From Ridgeia piscesae (taxonomy: Eukaryota > Annelida > Polychaeta > Sabellida > Siboglinidae), in contig JAODUO010000042.1 of NCBI GenBank assembly GCA_025642075.2, forward strand, positions 1,101,501-1,165,500: a DNA stretch of 64,000 nucleotides. Reading direction: 5' to 3'. Below, in pieces: positions 26,901-37,254 of the stretch (positions are counted from its first letter, which is position 1; each line of letters opens with the position of its first letter). The notes beneath the pieces are model-generated. The model searched no databases. It worked only from the letters and a program-made list of their open reading frames with translations, and was not told the origin of the DNA. Made by a program: the position numbers and the translations under genes.

Positions 26901-29900
26901 CTGATTCTGCTATTTGAAGGAGATTCAGCATTCTAATTTGTTTATATAATTTTCTATTAATTATAATATAAATAGCAGAATTGCTTATTTATAGAGAATG
27001 TGCTGAACAGATCCACACATCTCATTGTGAAGCTTATAAAGACGTCTATAAAGACGAAAATGATACATATAATTGTTACAATTTCGTATGCATTTTATAA
27101 AGTTACTTTTACTTTTTTATTCAAATAAGCTAGGTTTTTCAATGTACGTTTATTTACGCAATTTGGAGGGATCTACTTGTACTTTTATATAGTTCAATCA
27201 ATTAACACTGAGTCACTGACCATTTGGTGACTTAATCAATAATCTATGTACCCTTTGATGATTTAATGTCTGCAATACTTCACTACTCTTTGGTGATTTA
27301 ATGTCTGAATCTTTTCTGTACCCTTCAGTTATTTAATAAAATAATATCTGTACTATTTGGTGATTTAATGTCTGTATTATTTATGTACTTTTTATAACTG
27401 AAAACTTAGTGTTGTAACTATAATTAATTAAAACCGTTAGAGATATAATTACAATTGATTTGATTTTGTGCAATTATTCACATACATCACCAATTAAATC
27501 CAGTCAATTAAGACATCTGGCTAACATTTGGCAGTGCAACACTGATTGGTTTCATGTTCAAATTTGTCTTTGATTACAGAAATGCACCAGTGGTTGTGGC
27601 TAGCATTAACTTCCTTGCAAAATATTGACCATCTTGTAAATGTGGACAAACATGTAAAGGTTAGTTTTATATAGTATAACTATTGGTTATTTCAATAATT
27701 TGGCTGTGCTGCATGACTCTTGTATTTAACCCTTTAACATATACAATCTGAGGAATACTGCATATTAAAACTTTGCATCACGACAAAGTCTACTTGCAAT
27801 TGGTAGCCATAAACATCTTTAGAGGTATTTATCAATTGGAATACAACCAGAATTACTTCTCAAGAAAGATTAACTTTGCAACCAAAGTAAACATTACACA
27901 TTTAACTCGTAGTTAAATGCAAAAGCTGCTTCAAAACAACAAAACAACCCAAACAAGGTCCACACTTTAACCCTCTGTCAAAGTCTGCCTACACTGGGCA
28001 ATATGTAAGCATGCTTAGATAGCCCAACATTAACTACAATGAACAGCTTCAACCTAACTCTACGTCCTTACTCCTTACTACACTGAAGGGTGAACGTACA
28101 CACATTGGCTACCCTATAGTGTATATATTAATTCCATTTAATAAGTCACATTATTTTGAAAATAAAATAGCAATAGCAACATTTTCAGCTGGTTGAAAAC
28201 ATACTATAATTATAGATACTTTAAACTAATGTATACAAACTACACACACTACAAGAGCTGTTAGTGACAACAATAAAAAGACCTGTGTAAATATAATTGA
28301 CACATTAAATACATGTATGACTTGCCAACTAATCACCGATGCATACCAATCATTACATAACGCCTAATTAATGCTATTTTGGTAATGACGATTGCATTGG
28401 TAATAACCATGTTATTTACATACGAGACTATTAAACCGTACGCATGTAATGCGTGGGGGATTTGCCACTCTGACAACCTGATTACACAGATGATGTAAAA
28501 CACGCCAGCACCCACGTGAATCAAGCACCAAGGCAGACCGATCTCTACAGGGCAGATCAATACTGGCAACATTACTGCCACCAAGTCGCGCGTGTGTGCA
28601 CACTGCACGCACACATGCATGCGAGCCAGTGCTAGAGACCCACTGAAGCATGAATCATCACTCAACAGCCATAGACGAGTCTGAGGTCTGTGTGGTAAGT
28701 TGGGGTGAGGGAAAAACAACAAAACTATTACCGGATTCAAGCAAGGCATACACCTTGTTGGCTCAGGTGATGCCAAATTACCTTAACTCAGGCTTACTGG
28801 TTATGGCGAGTATGACAGACACCTTACTCTTACTGGCTAGGTGAAATGTGACAGCCAATTCATAGGTACGCCAAAGATGGCACACCCCCTAGGACCCTTA
28901 CTGACTTCTTACTGTTGAGTCACACATGACTGGTGAACCACATGATATCTAATTCACACACGACTGGTGAGCCACATGACTGGTGAACCACATGATATGA
29001 TATCTAAGTCACACGCGACTGGTGAGACACACATGACTGGTGAACCACATGATATCTAAGTCACACACGACTGGTGAGACACACATGACTGGTGAACCAC
29101 ATGATATCTAAGTCACACACGACTGGTGAGACACACATGACTAGTGAACCACATGATATCTAAGTCACAGACGACTGGTGAGACACACATGACTGGTGAA
29201 CCACACGATATCTAAGTCACACATGACTGGTGAACCACACATGACTAATGAGCCACATGATTTCTAAGTCACACATGACTGGTGAACCACATGATATCTA
29301 AGACACACACGACTGGTGAGACACACATGACTGGTGAACCACATGATATCTAAGACACACACGACTGGTGAGACACACATGACTGGTGAACCACATGATA
29401 TCTAAGACACACAAGACTGGTGAGCTACACATGACTGGTGAACCACATGATATCTAAGTCACACACGACTGGTGAGCTACACATGACTGGTGAACCACAC
29501 GATATCTAAGTCACACACGACTGGTGAGCTACACATGACTGGTGAACCACACGATATCTAAGACACACAAGACTGGTGAGCTACACATGACTGGTGAACC
29601 ACATGATATCTAAGTCACACACGACTTGTGAGCTACACATGACTGGTGAACCACATGATATCTAAGTCACACACGACTGGTGAGCCACACATGACTGGTG
29701 AACCACATGATATCTAAGTCACACACGACTGGTGAGCCACACATGACTGGTGAACCACATGATATCTAAGTCACACACGACTTGTGAGCTACACATGACT
29801 GATGAACCACATGATATCTAAGTCACACACGACTGGTGAGCCACACATGACTGGTGAACCACATGATATCTAAGTCACACACGACTGGTGAGCTACACAT

Positions 29901-32900
29901 GACTGGTGAACCACATGATATCTAAGTCACACACGACTGGTGAGCTACACATGACTGGTGAACCACATGATATCTAAGACACACACGACTGGTGAGCTAC
30001 ACATGACTGGTGAACCACACGATATCTAAGTCACACACGACTGGTGAGCTACACATGACTGGTGAACCACATGATATCTAAGACACACAAGACTGGTGAG
30101 CTACACATGACTGGTGAACCACATGATATCTAAGTCACACACGACTTGTGAGCTACACATGACTGATGAACCACATGATATCTAAGTCACACACGACTGG
30201 TGAGCTACACATGACTGGTGAACCACATGATATCTAAGTCACACACGACTTGTGAGCTACACATGACTGGTGAACCACATGATATCTAAGTCACACACGA
30301 CTGGTGAGACACACATGACTGGTGAACCACATGATATCTAAGTCACACACGACTTGTGAGCTACACATGACTGGTGAACCACATGATATCTAAGTCACAC
30401 ACGACTTGTGAGCACACATGACTGGTGAACCACATGATATCTAAGTCACACAAGACTGGTGAGCCACACATGACTAGTGATCCACATAATATCTAAGACA
30501 CACAAGACTGGTGAGACACACACGACTGGTGAGCCACACATAACTGGTAAGTCACACTTGACTTTTGATTCACATATGGTGAAAAGACATGGTGAATCAA
30601 GCAAGTCACACAAGTGATGTAACTATTGCATCACACATGACTGGTGAGTGACACATGACTGGTGAGTGACACATGACTGATGAGTGACACATGAATGATG
30701 AGTGACACATGAATGGTGGGTGACACATGACTGGTGAGTGACACATGAATGGTGAGTGACACATGAATGGTGGGTGACACATGAATGGTGGGTGACACAT
30801 GACTAGTGAGTGACACATGACTGGTGAGTGACACATGAATGGTGAGTGACACATGACTGGTGAGTGACACATGACTGGTGAGTGACACATGACTGGTGAG
30901 TGACACATGAATGGTGAGTGACACATGACTGGTGAATGACACATGAATGGTGAGTACATGAATGGTGAGTGACACATGAATGGTGAGTGACACATGAATG
31001 GTGAATGACACATGAATGGTGAATGACACATGAATGGTGAATGACACATGAATGGTGAATGACACATGAATGGTGAGTGACACATGAATGGTGAATGACA
31101 CATAGATGGTGAGTGACACAATTGATTAGCCACTGATGTGTGCTGACAGACTCGTGACAGACATGTCTTAGACATCCATCCGTCACACCATGACAGGTTG
31201 CATCAGCTTGTCCAGGGCTTAAAAAAAAATCTGAGTTCAACTTGAGTAAGATGAACATGACTATATCTAAAATAGTTTATGATGCAATGCAAACTGCATT
31301 GCATCAGATTTTTTTTATGAATGTGCATATACAGGAATCAAATGGTTATTACTTGTTCATTAGAAACTTATTTTGGTTGTAATGATACAGTTAATAATCA
31401 GCTAGTCTGAGTGGGCCAGTTGGAATAGTGATTTAGTCATGAAAACCAACCATGTTGAAAGATATGCTGATTGGACAAGTGCAGATTTAATCTTTAAATC
31501 TACAATGATGACAAGTCATACTTTTGCACAGCCAACAAACTGGTCTGTCACATATGATGCAAGTATGAACTGGACAGGATATACTTCAGCATGTTTTAGG
31601 GAGAGGTGTTCACGCGGTAGAGCGCCAGACTGTCAATCGAGGGGACGGTGGTGTCTTTCTGAAGAAACAGTAAAACCTGATGGTCCCTTCTATCTGGTGT
31701 CTATGCCAGGGGAAGTAGAAGATCCCACACAGAGGGTAAATGTGTAATATGTAGTAGATTCACTAATTCTAGAGAAAGACAACTCTAAAAAACCAATGAC
31801 AATAATGGTCAGCAAGTTGACTGAGGTCATTTAATGGAAGAAGAAGAACAGCACCTGTTGCTTTTTGGGCTCGTTTCTTTGCTCTTATCTGTCAACGATT
31901 TAACAAATCTTGTAACCTGAGTTGAGGGTACGAATTCACTGTTACAGACTCCCATTCATTCATTTTGTAGAATATGGTACCACTGACTTCTGTCTCACAG
32001 CTAAATAACAGAAGATTTTCTATAATTATAGAAAATCAAAATACTTAGAACTGCATGACTACAAACTGTCATTTTGGTATTCTTGGGAGCATAGAGCAAT
32101 GCTGGAATTTTTTTTTAAAGATTGTTTTTGTCTTATATGTGTAATTCCATTACTGAAAATATATCACTGCTTACTGCCTGGTACCGCTGTGTACATGTAA
32201 ACAGTATACTGGGGCAACTGGTGTGATTGATAGCAATCTAAATGGAAACAAATCCCATTCCACAGATTTGCGGGAGAGAGCAACATTCTACATCTCTGTG
32301 CCACTACATCTGATGTGCATGATAGCTGAACATGAGGCTTACATGATAATACAAATCTTCTAACGATATCCCTTATCCACCCACATCGGTAATACACTGT
32401 ACTCCGTTTGGAGTATATGAACTAAACTGTTACAAACACATGTAAAACCATCATTACAACATCACAAAGTAGTATAAATAAATTTGAATCTGTTCAACTA
32501 AAATTTGTTATTGTACCACATAACAACAATTACTGCTTCCTGGTATTATGCCTTTTACAGTGCAAAACAGGCTTAAACTGCGAAAGCATAATTTATTCAT
32601 GAAGCACAACATACCAGTTGCAGCTTTGAACTTTTGTTAGTTACAAATGGGTATAAATAATGAATAATTTGTAAGGACTTTAATTTTTTTATGTCTCAAA
32701 AATTGTTTCTTGTTGCATCATGTTGTCCAAAAAATTATTACTGAAAATAATGTAATTGCTGCAGTCATGCAGTCAACAATACACAATCAAAGCCATGGAA
32801 GTATATAAAATAGTACGTGCATTTGCTGGCTTACAACTGTTCACAAACATTTGTATTGTGTTATATATAATATATGCCAAACAAATTTCAATTCAAACTA

Positions 32901-33328
32901 AAAAAACATCAAAGTTTTCCAGTAAAATGTCATTACGAAACTGTGATCATGCAACCAAGTCCGCCCATGTAGAATGTGTAAACATTACCTTGTATTGTCT
33001 CATCGTAGCCCTTTGTGAAGTAGAGCATAGCTCGGGCAGCTCTCTGCGGCGTCTTCAGCAAGCCTTGGCGGGACGGGTCTTCTCCTATACTTCGCAGAAT
33101 GCCCGAGTACGCCAGAGTCATGTCGTCCAGCGCTTCCTGTTTGCGGACGGCTCGCTGAGCCTCGTCCTCTTGTGGACTCGGGCTGACAGCCTGCCGCGTC
33201 CGAGCCATATGTTTGTCGCCGTCGCTGCACGCGTCGGTCGTCAACGCTTTCCTCGAGCTCTTCATCATGTTCAACTCTTTGAACTTCTTCTCCAAGTCAT
33301 GATCAACCCCGTTCTTGATGAGCGACAT
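9783..33328 (-). CDS. GCH1: GTP cyclohydrolase I, complete six-exon gene
   Basis: Converts GTP to 7,8-dihydroneopterin triphosphate plus formate, the first step of tetrahydrobiopterin and pteridine synthesis; the family is a cytosolic zinc-dependent homodecamer. Joining 33328-32989, 20903-20794, 19765-19710, 19005-18974, 17754-17670 and 9912-9783 gives 753 nt, 250 residues plus TAG, the same length as the human enzyme as I recall it. All five introns are GT/AG and every split codon closes. Visible motifs: [12 protein letters not shown] near 87-98, [23 protein letters not shown] (zinc ligands C140 and H143), [25 protein letters not shown], and [12 protein letters not shown] (catalytic-type H209, zinc ligand C211). 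Residues 1-70 are charged and variable, as in other animal GCH1 N-termini. Introns are about 12.1, 1.0, 0.7, 1.2 and 7.8 kb and rich in tandem repeats. No frame damage was found. The exon joins were made by eye; a cDNA would confirm them. Confidence 0.96.
9913..16012 (-). repeat. 49-bp minisatellite made of copies of the GCH1 exon-6 splice acceptor
   Basis: About 120-125 near-identical head-to-tail units fill this stretch of GCH1 intron 5. On the minus strand a unit reads CTTGTTGTACACTTGTCTT, then CTCTCTCCAG, then ACACATGTGTATGGTGATGT. The last two blocks equal the real acceptor and exon-6 start (9912). Variants include TCTGG/TCAGG, ACATGTGT/ACACGTGT/ACATGTAT, ACAACAAG/ACACCAAG, and 2-bp-longer units with ACAACCCAAAACATC. 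There are no stops in any plus frame, so long spurious plus-strand frames arise. On the minus strand one of the three frames has TGG TGA in each unit. Confidence 0.97.
16013..16479 (-). repeat. Degenerate 49-bp units with AT-rich invasions
   Basis: Pieces of the 49-bp unit (ACAACAAGACAT, CACATGTGTC, GAGAAGACAAG) can be followed but are broken by indels and TA tracts. The segment 16353-16370 is an exact 18-nt match to 17455-17472 in the flanking intron, suggesting that intron DNA was carried into the array. Confidence 0.85.
16480..17024 (-). repeat. Distal block of the 49-bp minisatellite
   Basis: About 11 units of the same 49-bp repeat, many with single-base deletions (for example CATACAATGTGTC, GAGAAAGACAAG, CAAGCATC). 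The deletions could be ageing of the array edge or consensus errors from long-read assembly. The block ends at ACACATGTC followed by unique intron sequence. Confidence 0.93.
17190..17440. repeat. TA-rich microsatellite in GCH1 intron 5
   Basis: Imperfect TA/TATG repeats between the distal end of the 49-bp array and exon 5. Ile-Tyr-rich open frames here are not genes. Confidence 0.93.
17670..17754 (-). CDS. GCH1: GCH1 exon 5
   Basis: 85 nt between acceptor TTGACAG and donor GCGAC/GTAAGT. It encodes L180 (split), [27 protein letters not shown] and two bases of T208. Its donor faces the 7.8 kb intron made mostly of copies of the next acceptor. Confidence 0.95.
17800..17975. repeat. TA microsatellites in GCH1 intron 4
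   Basis: Two TA tracts (about 17800-17862 and 17906-17973) separated by a short unique segment, just upstream of exon 5 in gene order. Confidence 0.93.
18907..18945. repeat. GTGC tetranucleotide repeat near GCH1 exon 4 donor
   Basis: About eight GTGC units (ACGC on the minus strand) begin some 30 nt after the exon-4 donor. Confidence 0.9.
18974..19005 (-). CDS. GCH1: GCH1 exon 4 (32-nt micro-exon)
   Basis: 32 nt between CCTTCAG and GTGAGTAC. It completes R169, encodes [10 protein letters not shown] and gives the first base of L180. The human gene likewise has a very short exon here. Confidence 0.94.
19710..19765 (-). CDS. GCH1: GCH1 exon 3
   Basis: 56 nt exon with acceptor TTCAG and donor GCAAG/GTATGA. 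It encodes [18 protein letters not shown] plus two bases of R169. The phase joins exactly to exon 2 (GK/VSIGYLP) and exon 4 (LAR/IVEV). Confidence 0.95.
19985..20130. repeat. CA-rich microsatellite in GCH1 intron 2
   Basis: Imperfect CA/CACG repeats with ACACAC cores; the Cys-Val-rich frames over it are artefacts. Confidence 0.9.
20211..20425 (+). mobile_element. tRNA-derived SINE (family 1)
   Basis: A tRNA-like head with box A-like TGGTTCAGAGGTAGAGC and box B-like GGCTTCAAATCC is followed by a tail with CACTCTACATTGTTCCAG, TTCACTCAGCTGTATGAATG and GACAGTGGTGAATATAC. Related tails lie at 6830-6900, 20490-20612 and 58838-59030, so it is a dispersed family. It lies in GCH1 intron 2. Confidence 0.7.
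20455..20663. repeat. TA microsatellites around a SINE tail in GCH1 intron 1/2 region
   Basis: TA tracts at about 20455-20490 and 20614-20663 (intron 2 of GCH1) bracket an inverted copy of the SINE tail found at 20305-20423. Together the left and right copies form an inverted repeat with about 120-nt arms. Confidence 0.85.
20794..20903 (-). CDS. GCH1: GCH1 exon 2
   Basis: 110 nt between acceptor CTCATTGCAG and donor GGCAAG/GTACAC. It encodes D114 (split) to K150, including [16 protein letters not shown] and the SMCEHH zinc motif with C140 and H143. The bases just upstream of its acceptor recur in the 31-bp minisatellite of intron 1. Confidence 0.96.
20950..22020 (-). repeat. 31-bp minisatellite in GCH1 intron 1
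   Basis: About 35 units of AAACTGTGAAGGCAATGAG plus CACAGTGTTAAG, with a 28-bp variant lacking CAC/ACA. On the minus strand each unit contains GTGCTCATTGCCTTCACAG, a pyrimidine-rich stretch ending in AG. Twelve bases (GCAATGAGCACA) are shared with the sequence abutting the exon-2 acceptor at 20906-20917. Confidence 0.93.
22021..22490. repeat. Degenerate 31-bp units interrupted by a retroelement tail
   Basis: Units drift to GAAGGTAATGAGTACAG and TTTTCAGAAACC forms. The stretch from about 22228 to 22390 does not belong to the array. It contains GTAAAGCGCCCTGAATAG and GGCGCTATATAAGTTTAATT, which look like the 3' end of L2/CR1-type non-LTR elements or SINEs that use their tails. Confidence 0.75.
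22228..22395 (+). mobile_element. 3' end of an L2/CR1-like LINE or SINE
   Basis: The TGTAAAGCGCC...TGGCGCTATATAAG arrangement followed by a TTTAATTATTTATATTTAT tail is characteristic of the 3' ends of these retroelements. It sits inside a degenerate minisatellite unit; TACTAT occurs on both sides and may be a short target duplication. No coding sequence remains. Confidence 0.6.
22932..23090. repeat. Perfect 21-bp inverted repeat around a TA tract
   Basis: ATTCCAATATGACTATTTAA plus C at 22932-22952 is the exact reverse complement of 23020-23040, with about 65 nt of TA-rich loop. A further TA tract follows to 23090. Located in GCH1 intron 1. Confidence 0.93.
23880..23965. repeat. TA / CATA microsatellite in GCH1 intron 1
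   Basis: TA tract to about 23935 followed by ACATACATACATACATAC. Flanking sequence repeats GGTCTCC motifs, including the short hairpin TTAAGGAGACC...GGTCTCCTTAA near 23150-23178. Confidence 0.9.
25408..25842. repeat. 28-bp minisatellite in GCH1 intron 1
   Basis: About 15 imperfect units of TGTGTACAACAGTGACATGA plus CAGTCATG. Each unit contains the near-palindrome ACATGACAGTCATGT, so strands could fold locally. Open frames over it are repeat artefacts. Confidence 0.9.
26000..26260 (+). promoter_or_regulatory. Candidate TATA promoter with CRE inside GCH1 intron 1
   Basis: CACTATATAAAGACAGCG near 26010 is a good TATA box and a palindromic TGACGTCA lies at 26240-26247. The stretch is richer in CpG than nearby intron. 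No coding exon is recognisable downstream on either strand, so function is only suggested. Confidence 0.3.
26450..28914. other. GCH1 intron 1, unique AT-rich part
   Basis: No exon recognised on either strand. Loosely repeated GGTGATTTAATGTCTG motifs occur at about 27230-27375. The 147-codon minus frame at 28333-28776 has no recognisable domain. Confidence 0.5.
28915..30560. repeat. 52-bp minisatellite in GCH1 intron 1
   Basis: About 30 units of ACACATGACTGGTGAACCAC, ATGATATCTAAGTCACACA and CGACTGGTGAGCT. The unit is itself two diverged half-units sharing GACTGGTGA. Variants (AAGTC/AAGAC, GAGCTAC/GAGACAC/GAGCCAC) are grouped, suggesting local spread of variant units. Confidence 0.93.
30632..31120. 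repeat. 18-bp minisatellite in GCH1 intron 1
   Basis: About 27 units of ACACATGACTGGTGAGTG or ACACATGAATGGTGAGTG. The unit shares CACATGACTGGTGA with the neighbouring 52-bp array. Its length is a multiple of three, so all frames stay open; the Cys-His-Ser-Pro-like translation is not a gene. Confidence 0.93.
31597..31790 (+). mobile_element. tRNA-derived SINE (family 2) in GCH1 intron 1
   Basis: Begins with a tRNA-like GTTCACGCGGTAGAGCGCC segment and continues through GATGGTCCCTTCTATCTGG and AGAAGATCCCACACAGAGGG to CACTAATTCTAGAGAAAGAC, matching 6950-7198 in reverse. The 102-codon open frame here is an artefact of the SINE. Confidence 0.6.
32014..32037. repeat. Perfect 24-bp palindrome in GCH1 intron 1
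   Basis: GATTTTCTATAA followed by TTATAGAAAATC. A second small hairpin lies at 31280-31306 (TGATGCAATGCA, 3-nt loop, TGCATTGCATCA). Confidence 0.95.
32989..33328 (-). CDS. GCH1: GCH1 exon 1 (coding part)
   Basis: Encodes residues 1-113 plus the first base of codon 114. The ATG at 33326-33328 has A at -3 and begins [19 protein letters not shown]. The catalytic-domain start is recognisable from [18 protein letters not shown] through [10 protein letters not shown]. The exon ends CAAG before GTAATG. The exon is GC- and CpG-rich, unlike the surrounding AT-rich introns, fitting a promoter-proximal exon. Confidence 0.95.
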
Positions 33329-33460
33329 TTTCCCTACGTTTCCTCCTGGTGGCAGCGGAGAGCGAAGTGTGCAGCCGAAATGCGACAGTCGGACCTGTCA
33401 TCGCAGTAGCGCCGCCGCTTACAAACAAGTCTACGCCTACGGTGAATGAACCCGCCGAGC

Positions 33461-33600
33461 GCTCTCATTGGCTGCTCCCTCTGTGACGTCGACGGCGCAG
33501 TCGCGGTTGTTGACAGTCAACAATGTCACGTTGGCGCCAACTATAAAAAAGGGTGACGACGCGTATCAGTGCCTAGTCCGAGGCCCATGGGTGAGTGATG
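33461..33600. promoter_or_regulatory. GCH1 promoter with CRE-like and CCAAT boxes; possible divergent start
   Basis: Upstream of the GCH1 ATG the sequence is CpG-rich. On the minus strand a CRE-like TGACGTC core (33484-33491) precedes a CCAAT box (33467-33471) by about 12 nt; vertebrate GCH1 proximal promoters also pair a CRE with a CCAAT box. On the plus strand a TATAAAAA motif lies at 33542-33549, and CCATGG/GTGAGTG at 33591 could be a donor of a short divergent first exon. Transcription start sites are not visible; the divergent transcript is a guess. Confidence 0.6.
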
Positions 33601-34040
33601 CGGCTAGTGCTCTAGTTCTGGGTTACGTCACGTCAGTTTGATTTACAGCACATGAGGGTTCATATCCCTCGAAATTATGACTCTCGACCGGGTAGGATAT
33701 ATCCAATAATCCGCGTCACCCATCATACATATCATATCATTGTGTGGAGACCGGGGTGGGTGGACCTCGGAGGATCTCTCCCGCACCGGCCGCCGCACTA
33801 CGCCACTAGAGAGGCAGTAACATGCCCGTACGCTACCTCACATCAATAGTTACACCCTCACATGTCATATAAGGACCTATCAGGATATAAACTCCTGAAA
33901 GTCCGCCCCCACCTCGCAGCGGAGTACGGATAAAAATATACCTGGAAGAGAGCCGGTTTGTTAAAATCAATCCGTTAACATAATCCGTTTGGTTGTCCAA
34001 AAACAACAGGAAAACATGCAGGTATTTTCTTTAAGCATAT

Positions 34041-34372
<332 letters not shown>

Positions 34373-34866
34373 ATATAAATATGCAAGGCTCACTGAGCTT
34401 CGTGCTCCTTGTTTTTTTGTTTGAGATTTGTTCGATTGTTGCCACTTTTACAATGTACATATGTGTGACGATTGAATAAATTCACATCAAAGACAAAAAA
34501 AAAGTTCTGGGTTACAGATGCTGAGTAGCCGCAAAGTGCATAAAAGGTAAAGCAATTTGTCAGGCAGTACCAATCATCTGCCTCCTTTCGCAATGGCCTA
34601 CACTTACGTATAAGTCTACCTGTCAGTGTCATGCAAGAGCATGTAGGCCTACTACGTACGTGTCTGTCTAGATCTATGATTACGCATATGGCTATGGTTT
34701 AGCCGTAGTCTTCTTCTTCATATTCACGTTGGCCTTAGGCAGCTGCAAACCAATGAGCAGAACAATTAAGTCTCCTCGGAGGGTACGCCGCACTTTGAAG
34801 GGCTGCTGTGCTTACAGTTTTTTTGCGTGATGAGCTAGGTGTCTAAAAATTAAATTAAAATAGTAG

Positions 34867-34970
<104 letters not shown>

Positions 34971-34972
34971 TA

Positions 34973-35700
34973 CTATGTTTTGTAGATGGTCATGATATTG
35001 GCACTTCTGAGATCGGACGGGATTTGCTTGTCTTGCCAGATCTTGCATATGAGTTCGTATAGTTTGCTTGCTAGATTCTCGCCACCAAACTTGAAGATTT
35101 CCGCAGGGATGCCATCCGGGCCGCAAGGTTTATGGTTTTTCATTTGCGCCGTAGCACGTTGGACCTCATCCGGGGTTGGCAAGACATCTAGTGATGGTAT
35201 CTCCGGGTGCTGTGGAATGGACAGAATTGTGTCTTCTCTCACCATAGTTTCTCGGTTCATGAGCAGCTCGAAGTGCTCCCTCCATCGTTGCTGAATGGCA
35301 GCGTCATTCTTCAGAAGTGTCCCATCCTGGGACTGAAGAGAAGTGTGGTTATTTGAGCCCGACCCATAGATAGTCTTTGTTGTTTGGAAGAGGTTGTGCA
35401 TGTCATGCTGATCAGCAAAGCCCTGAATCATTGTGGCTTTCTCTTCCCACCACTTGTTTTTAATATTTCTGATCTTCCTTTGAGTCTCAGCTTTGACGCA
35501 TTGGTATTCTTTATGCTTTGTTTGCTTTCTGTTGGTCAGAATCTGCTTCAGGTAAAGGACGATCAACAAGAAGACACGAGGAGAGATATTCTTGGAGTTT
35601 GGCTCGTGTGCATGGATCCTGGAGGGATTTGATATTGCATTTCTCCCTGTTCGTTTTTCGATGTTTACGATACTTGTTTTCCTCTGCGTGTTCCAATAAT
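34973..35700 (-). pseudogene. LINE reverse transcriptase N-terminal fragment
   Basis: Minus-strand reading gives a linker (RNIKNKWWEEKATMIQG, HNLFQTTKTIYG), a W-x-E-H-F-x-x-L-segment and NHKPCGPDGIPAEIFKFGG, the typical start of a non-LTR reverse transcriptase. It stops at ANIMTIYK against the TA tract, before the YADD catalytic region. The frame continues upstream to 35860 but that part is less LINE-like. It is a dead fragment of the family known from proteins mislabelled as craniofacial development protein 2-like. Confidence 0.85.
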
Positions 35701-36078
35701 CCTGAGGGCTATCGCGTCCGGAGTCTCGTACTACTGGTACATGGCGCACAGGTCTGAGGTGAGGAGCTCGACTTGCAGAACAGGCGGAAGAGGACACACA
35801 CAATGTCTGCGAGGTGGTTGATGGACAGGGGAACAATCTACGGTCGTCGTGGCTCACCATGCCACTGGGTTGTGGATGTCCTCCTGTGAAGTCCGCGCGG
35901 ATTCCGCAGGTGCATCGACATTCTCACGCTAAAAGACAACACGCGCAGGCTTCTACCAAGGATGAAGCAACAAAGTCCTGCGGCGATGGACGAGTGGCAA
36001 CGTGGACAGGACTGTGACATCTGGAAGTCCTTAGTCACGGATCTACACGTAGACTGCTGCAGTGTGATGGGCTAGCAC

Positions 36079-36835
36079 ATGGGAAGGGACAGAAGAAATT
36101 CGGCAGGTACTCCAGTGACAGAGCAGTCCTCTTCAGGATCCCCGCTGCGCTATTCAAGCGAGGAAGGGCCTAGAAAGGTTGACCCAAACCTAGGCTGCCC
36201 CACCCTATCCTGGCGGAGTCAACGCAGTCGAACCAAACGAAATTATGGAACTTTGAAAGTTGCAACATGGAATGTGCGAACTTTGATGGACAACCAAAAT
36301 AGTGGTCATTCTAAACGCAGGACTGCCATCGTTGCCAGACAACTCGCAAGATATAACAATGACATCGCTGCCTTGAGTGAAGCAGGTTTTTCAGAGGAAG
36401 GGAAGCTCAGGGAAGATTGTGGTGGTTACATCGTTTTCTGGAAAGGAACAGCAGTGGCAGATCATCGAATACATGGAGTAGGCTTCGCCATCAAGAATGA
36501 GACACTGAGACAGCTGGTTGATCTCCCTGTTGGGACCAACGAACGCCTAATGACCCTGCGGTTACGCTTAAACAAAAATCGACTAGCGCCTACGCTCCAA
36601 CACTTGAATGCCAAGGAGGATAACAAGGATCATTTCTACTCCCAAATCGATCAAGTCCTAACCGCTCTCCCTAGGTAAAACAAGTTAATTTTACTGGGAG
36701 ACTTTAATGCAAGAGTAGGTCGCCACGCCAGGCTTTGGAATAACTTCGTTAGCAAGGAAGGGTTTGGAAAGACTAAATCAAGCACCATTCTCCTGTTAAG
36801 CAAGTGTGCAGAAAATTATCTAACATCAATGACGT
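36079..36835 (+). pseudogene. LINE endonuclease fragment, inverted relative to the RT piece
   Basis: Contains LKVATWNVRTLMDN, YNNDIAALSEAGFSEEG, GVGFAIKNE and NERLMTLRLRL, typical of the apurinic-type endonuclease of LINEs. After a stop at 36676 the next frame reads LILLGDFNARVG, another signature of the domain, so a frameshift has occurred. It runs on the plus strand while the reverse transcriptase piece of a matching element runs on the minus strand next to it. Confidence 0.85.
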
Positions 36836-37254
36836 GTGTTTACAGGTGGTGTCAGACCACATTTGCATTTTCCGACCATTATAACGTTTCCTTCATTTCC
36901 TACTAATCTTGATGAGATCTGTTATTGACAATTTCAAAGCCTACTTGCCCTCCATAGACATAACTTCTATGAAACATTTGTAAACTTCTTACACCTCAGG
37001 CTGCCACAAACTTATTTCCAACCTTACACCCCTCCACGTTCTGCTTGAGCCACCCACAGATTGCCCCTGCTTACACCACCAAGTAAAATGACAACTGTAT
37101 TAATATGCAAATATGCACCGAATGACAGCTATCATAATTTGACAGCTCTGATGCCACGCTGCACAAAAATATAATTTCTGGTAATGGCGGACGAACAACT
37201 TATTGTGGTCTTACATCAGGTCTCCGATTCACCACTGTCTGTCTTGATTTTGTA

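Noticed and set aside
28333..28776. 147-codon minus frame in GCH1 intron 1
   Set aside because: No motif, no convincing splice context, overlapped by another open frame; likely chance.
30606..31258. Cys-His-Ser-Pro repeat protein on the minus strand
   Set aside because: 18-bp minisatellite inside GCH1 intron 1; three overlapping frames are open at once.
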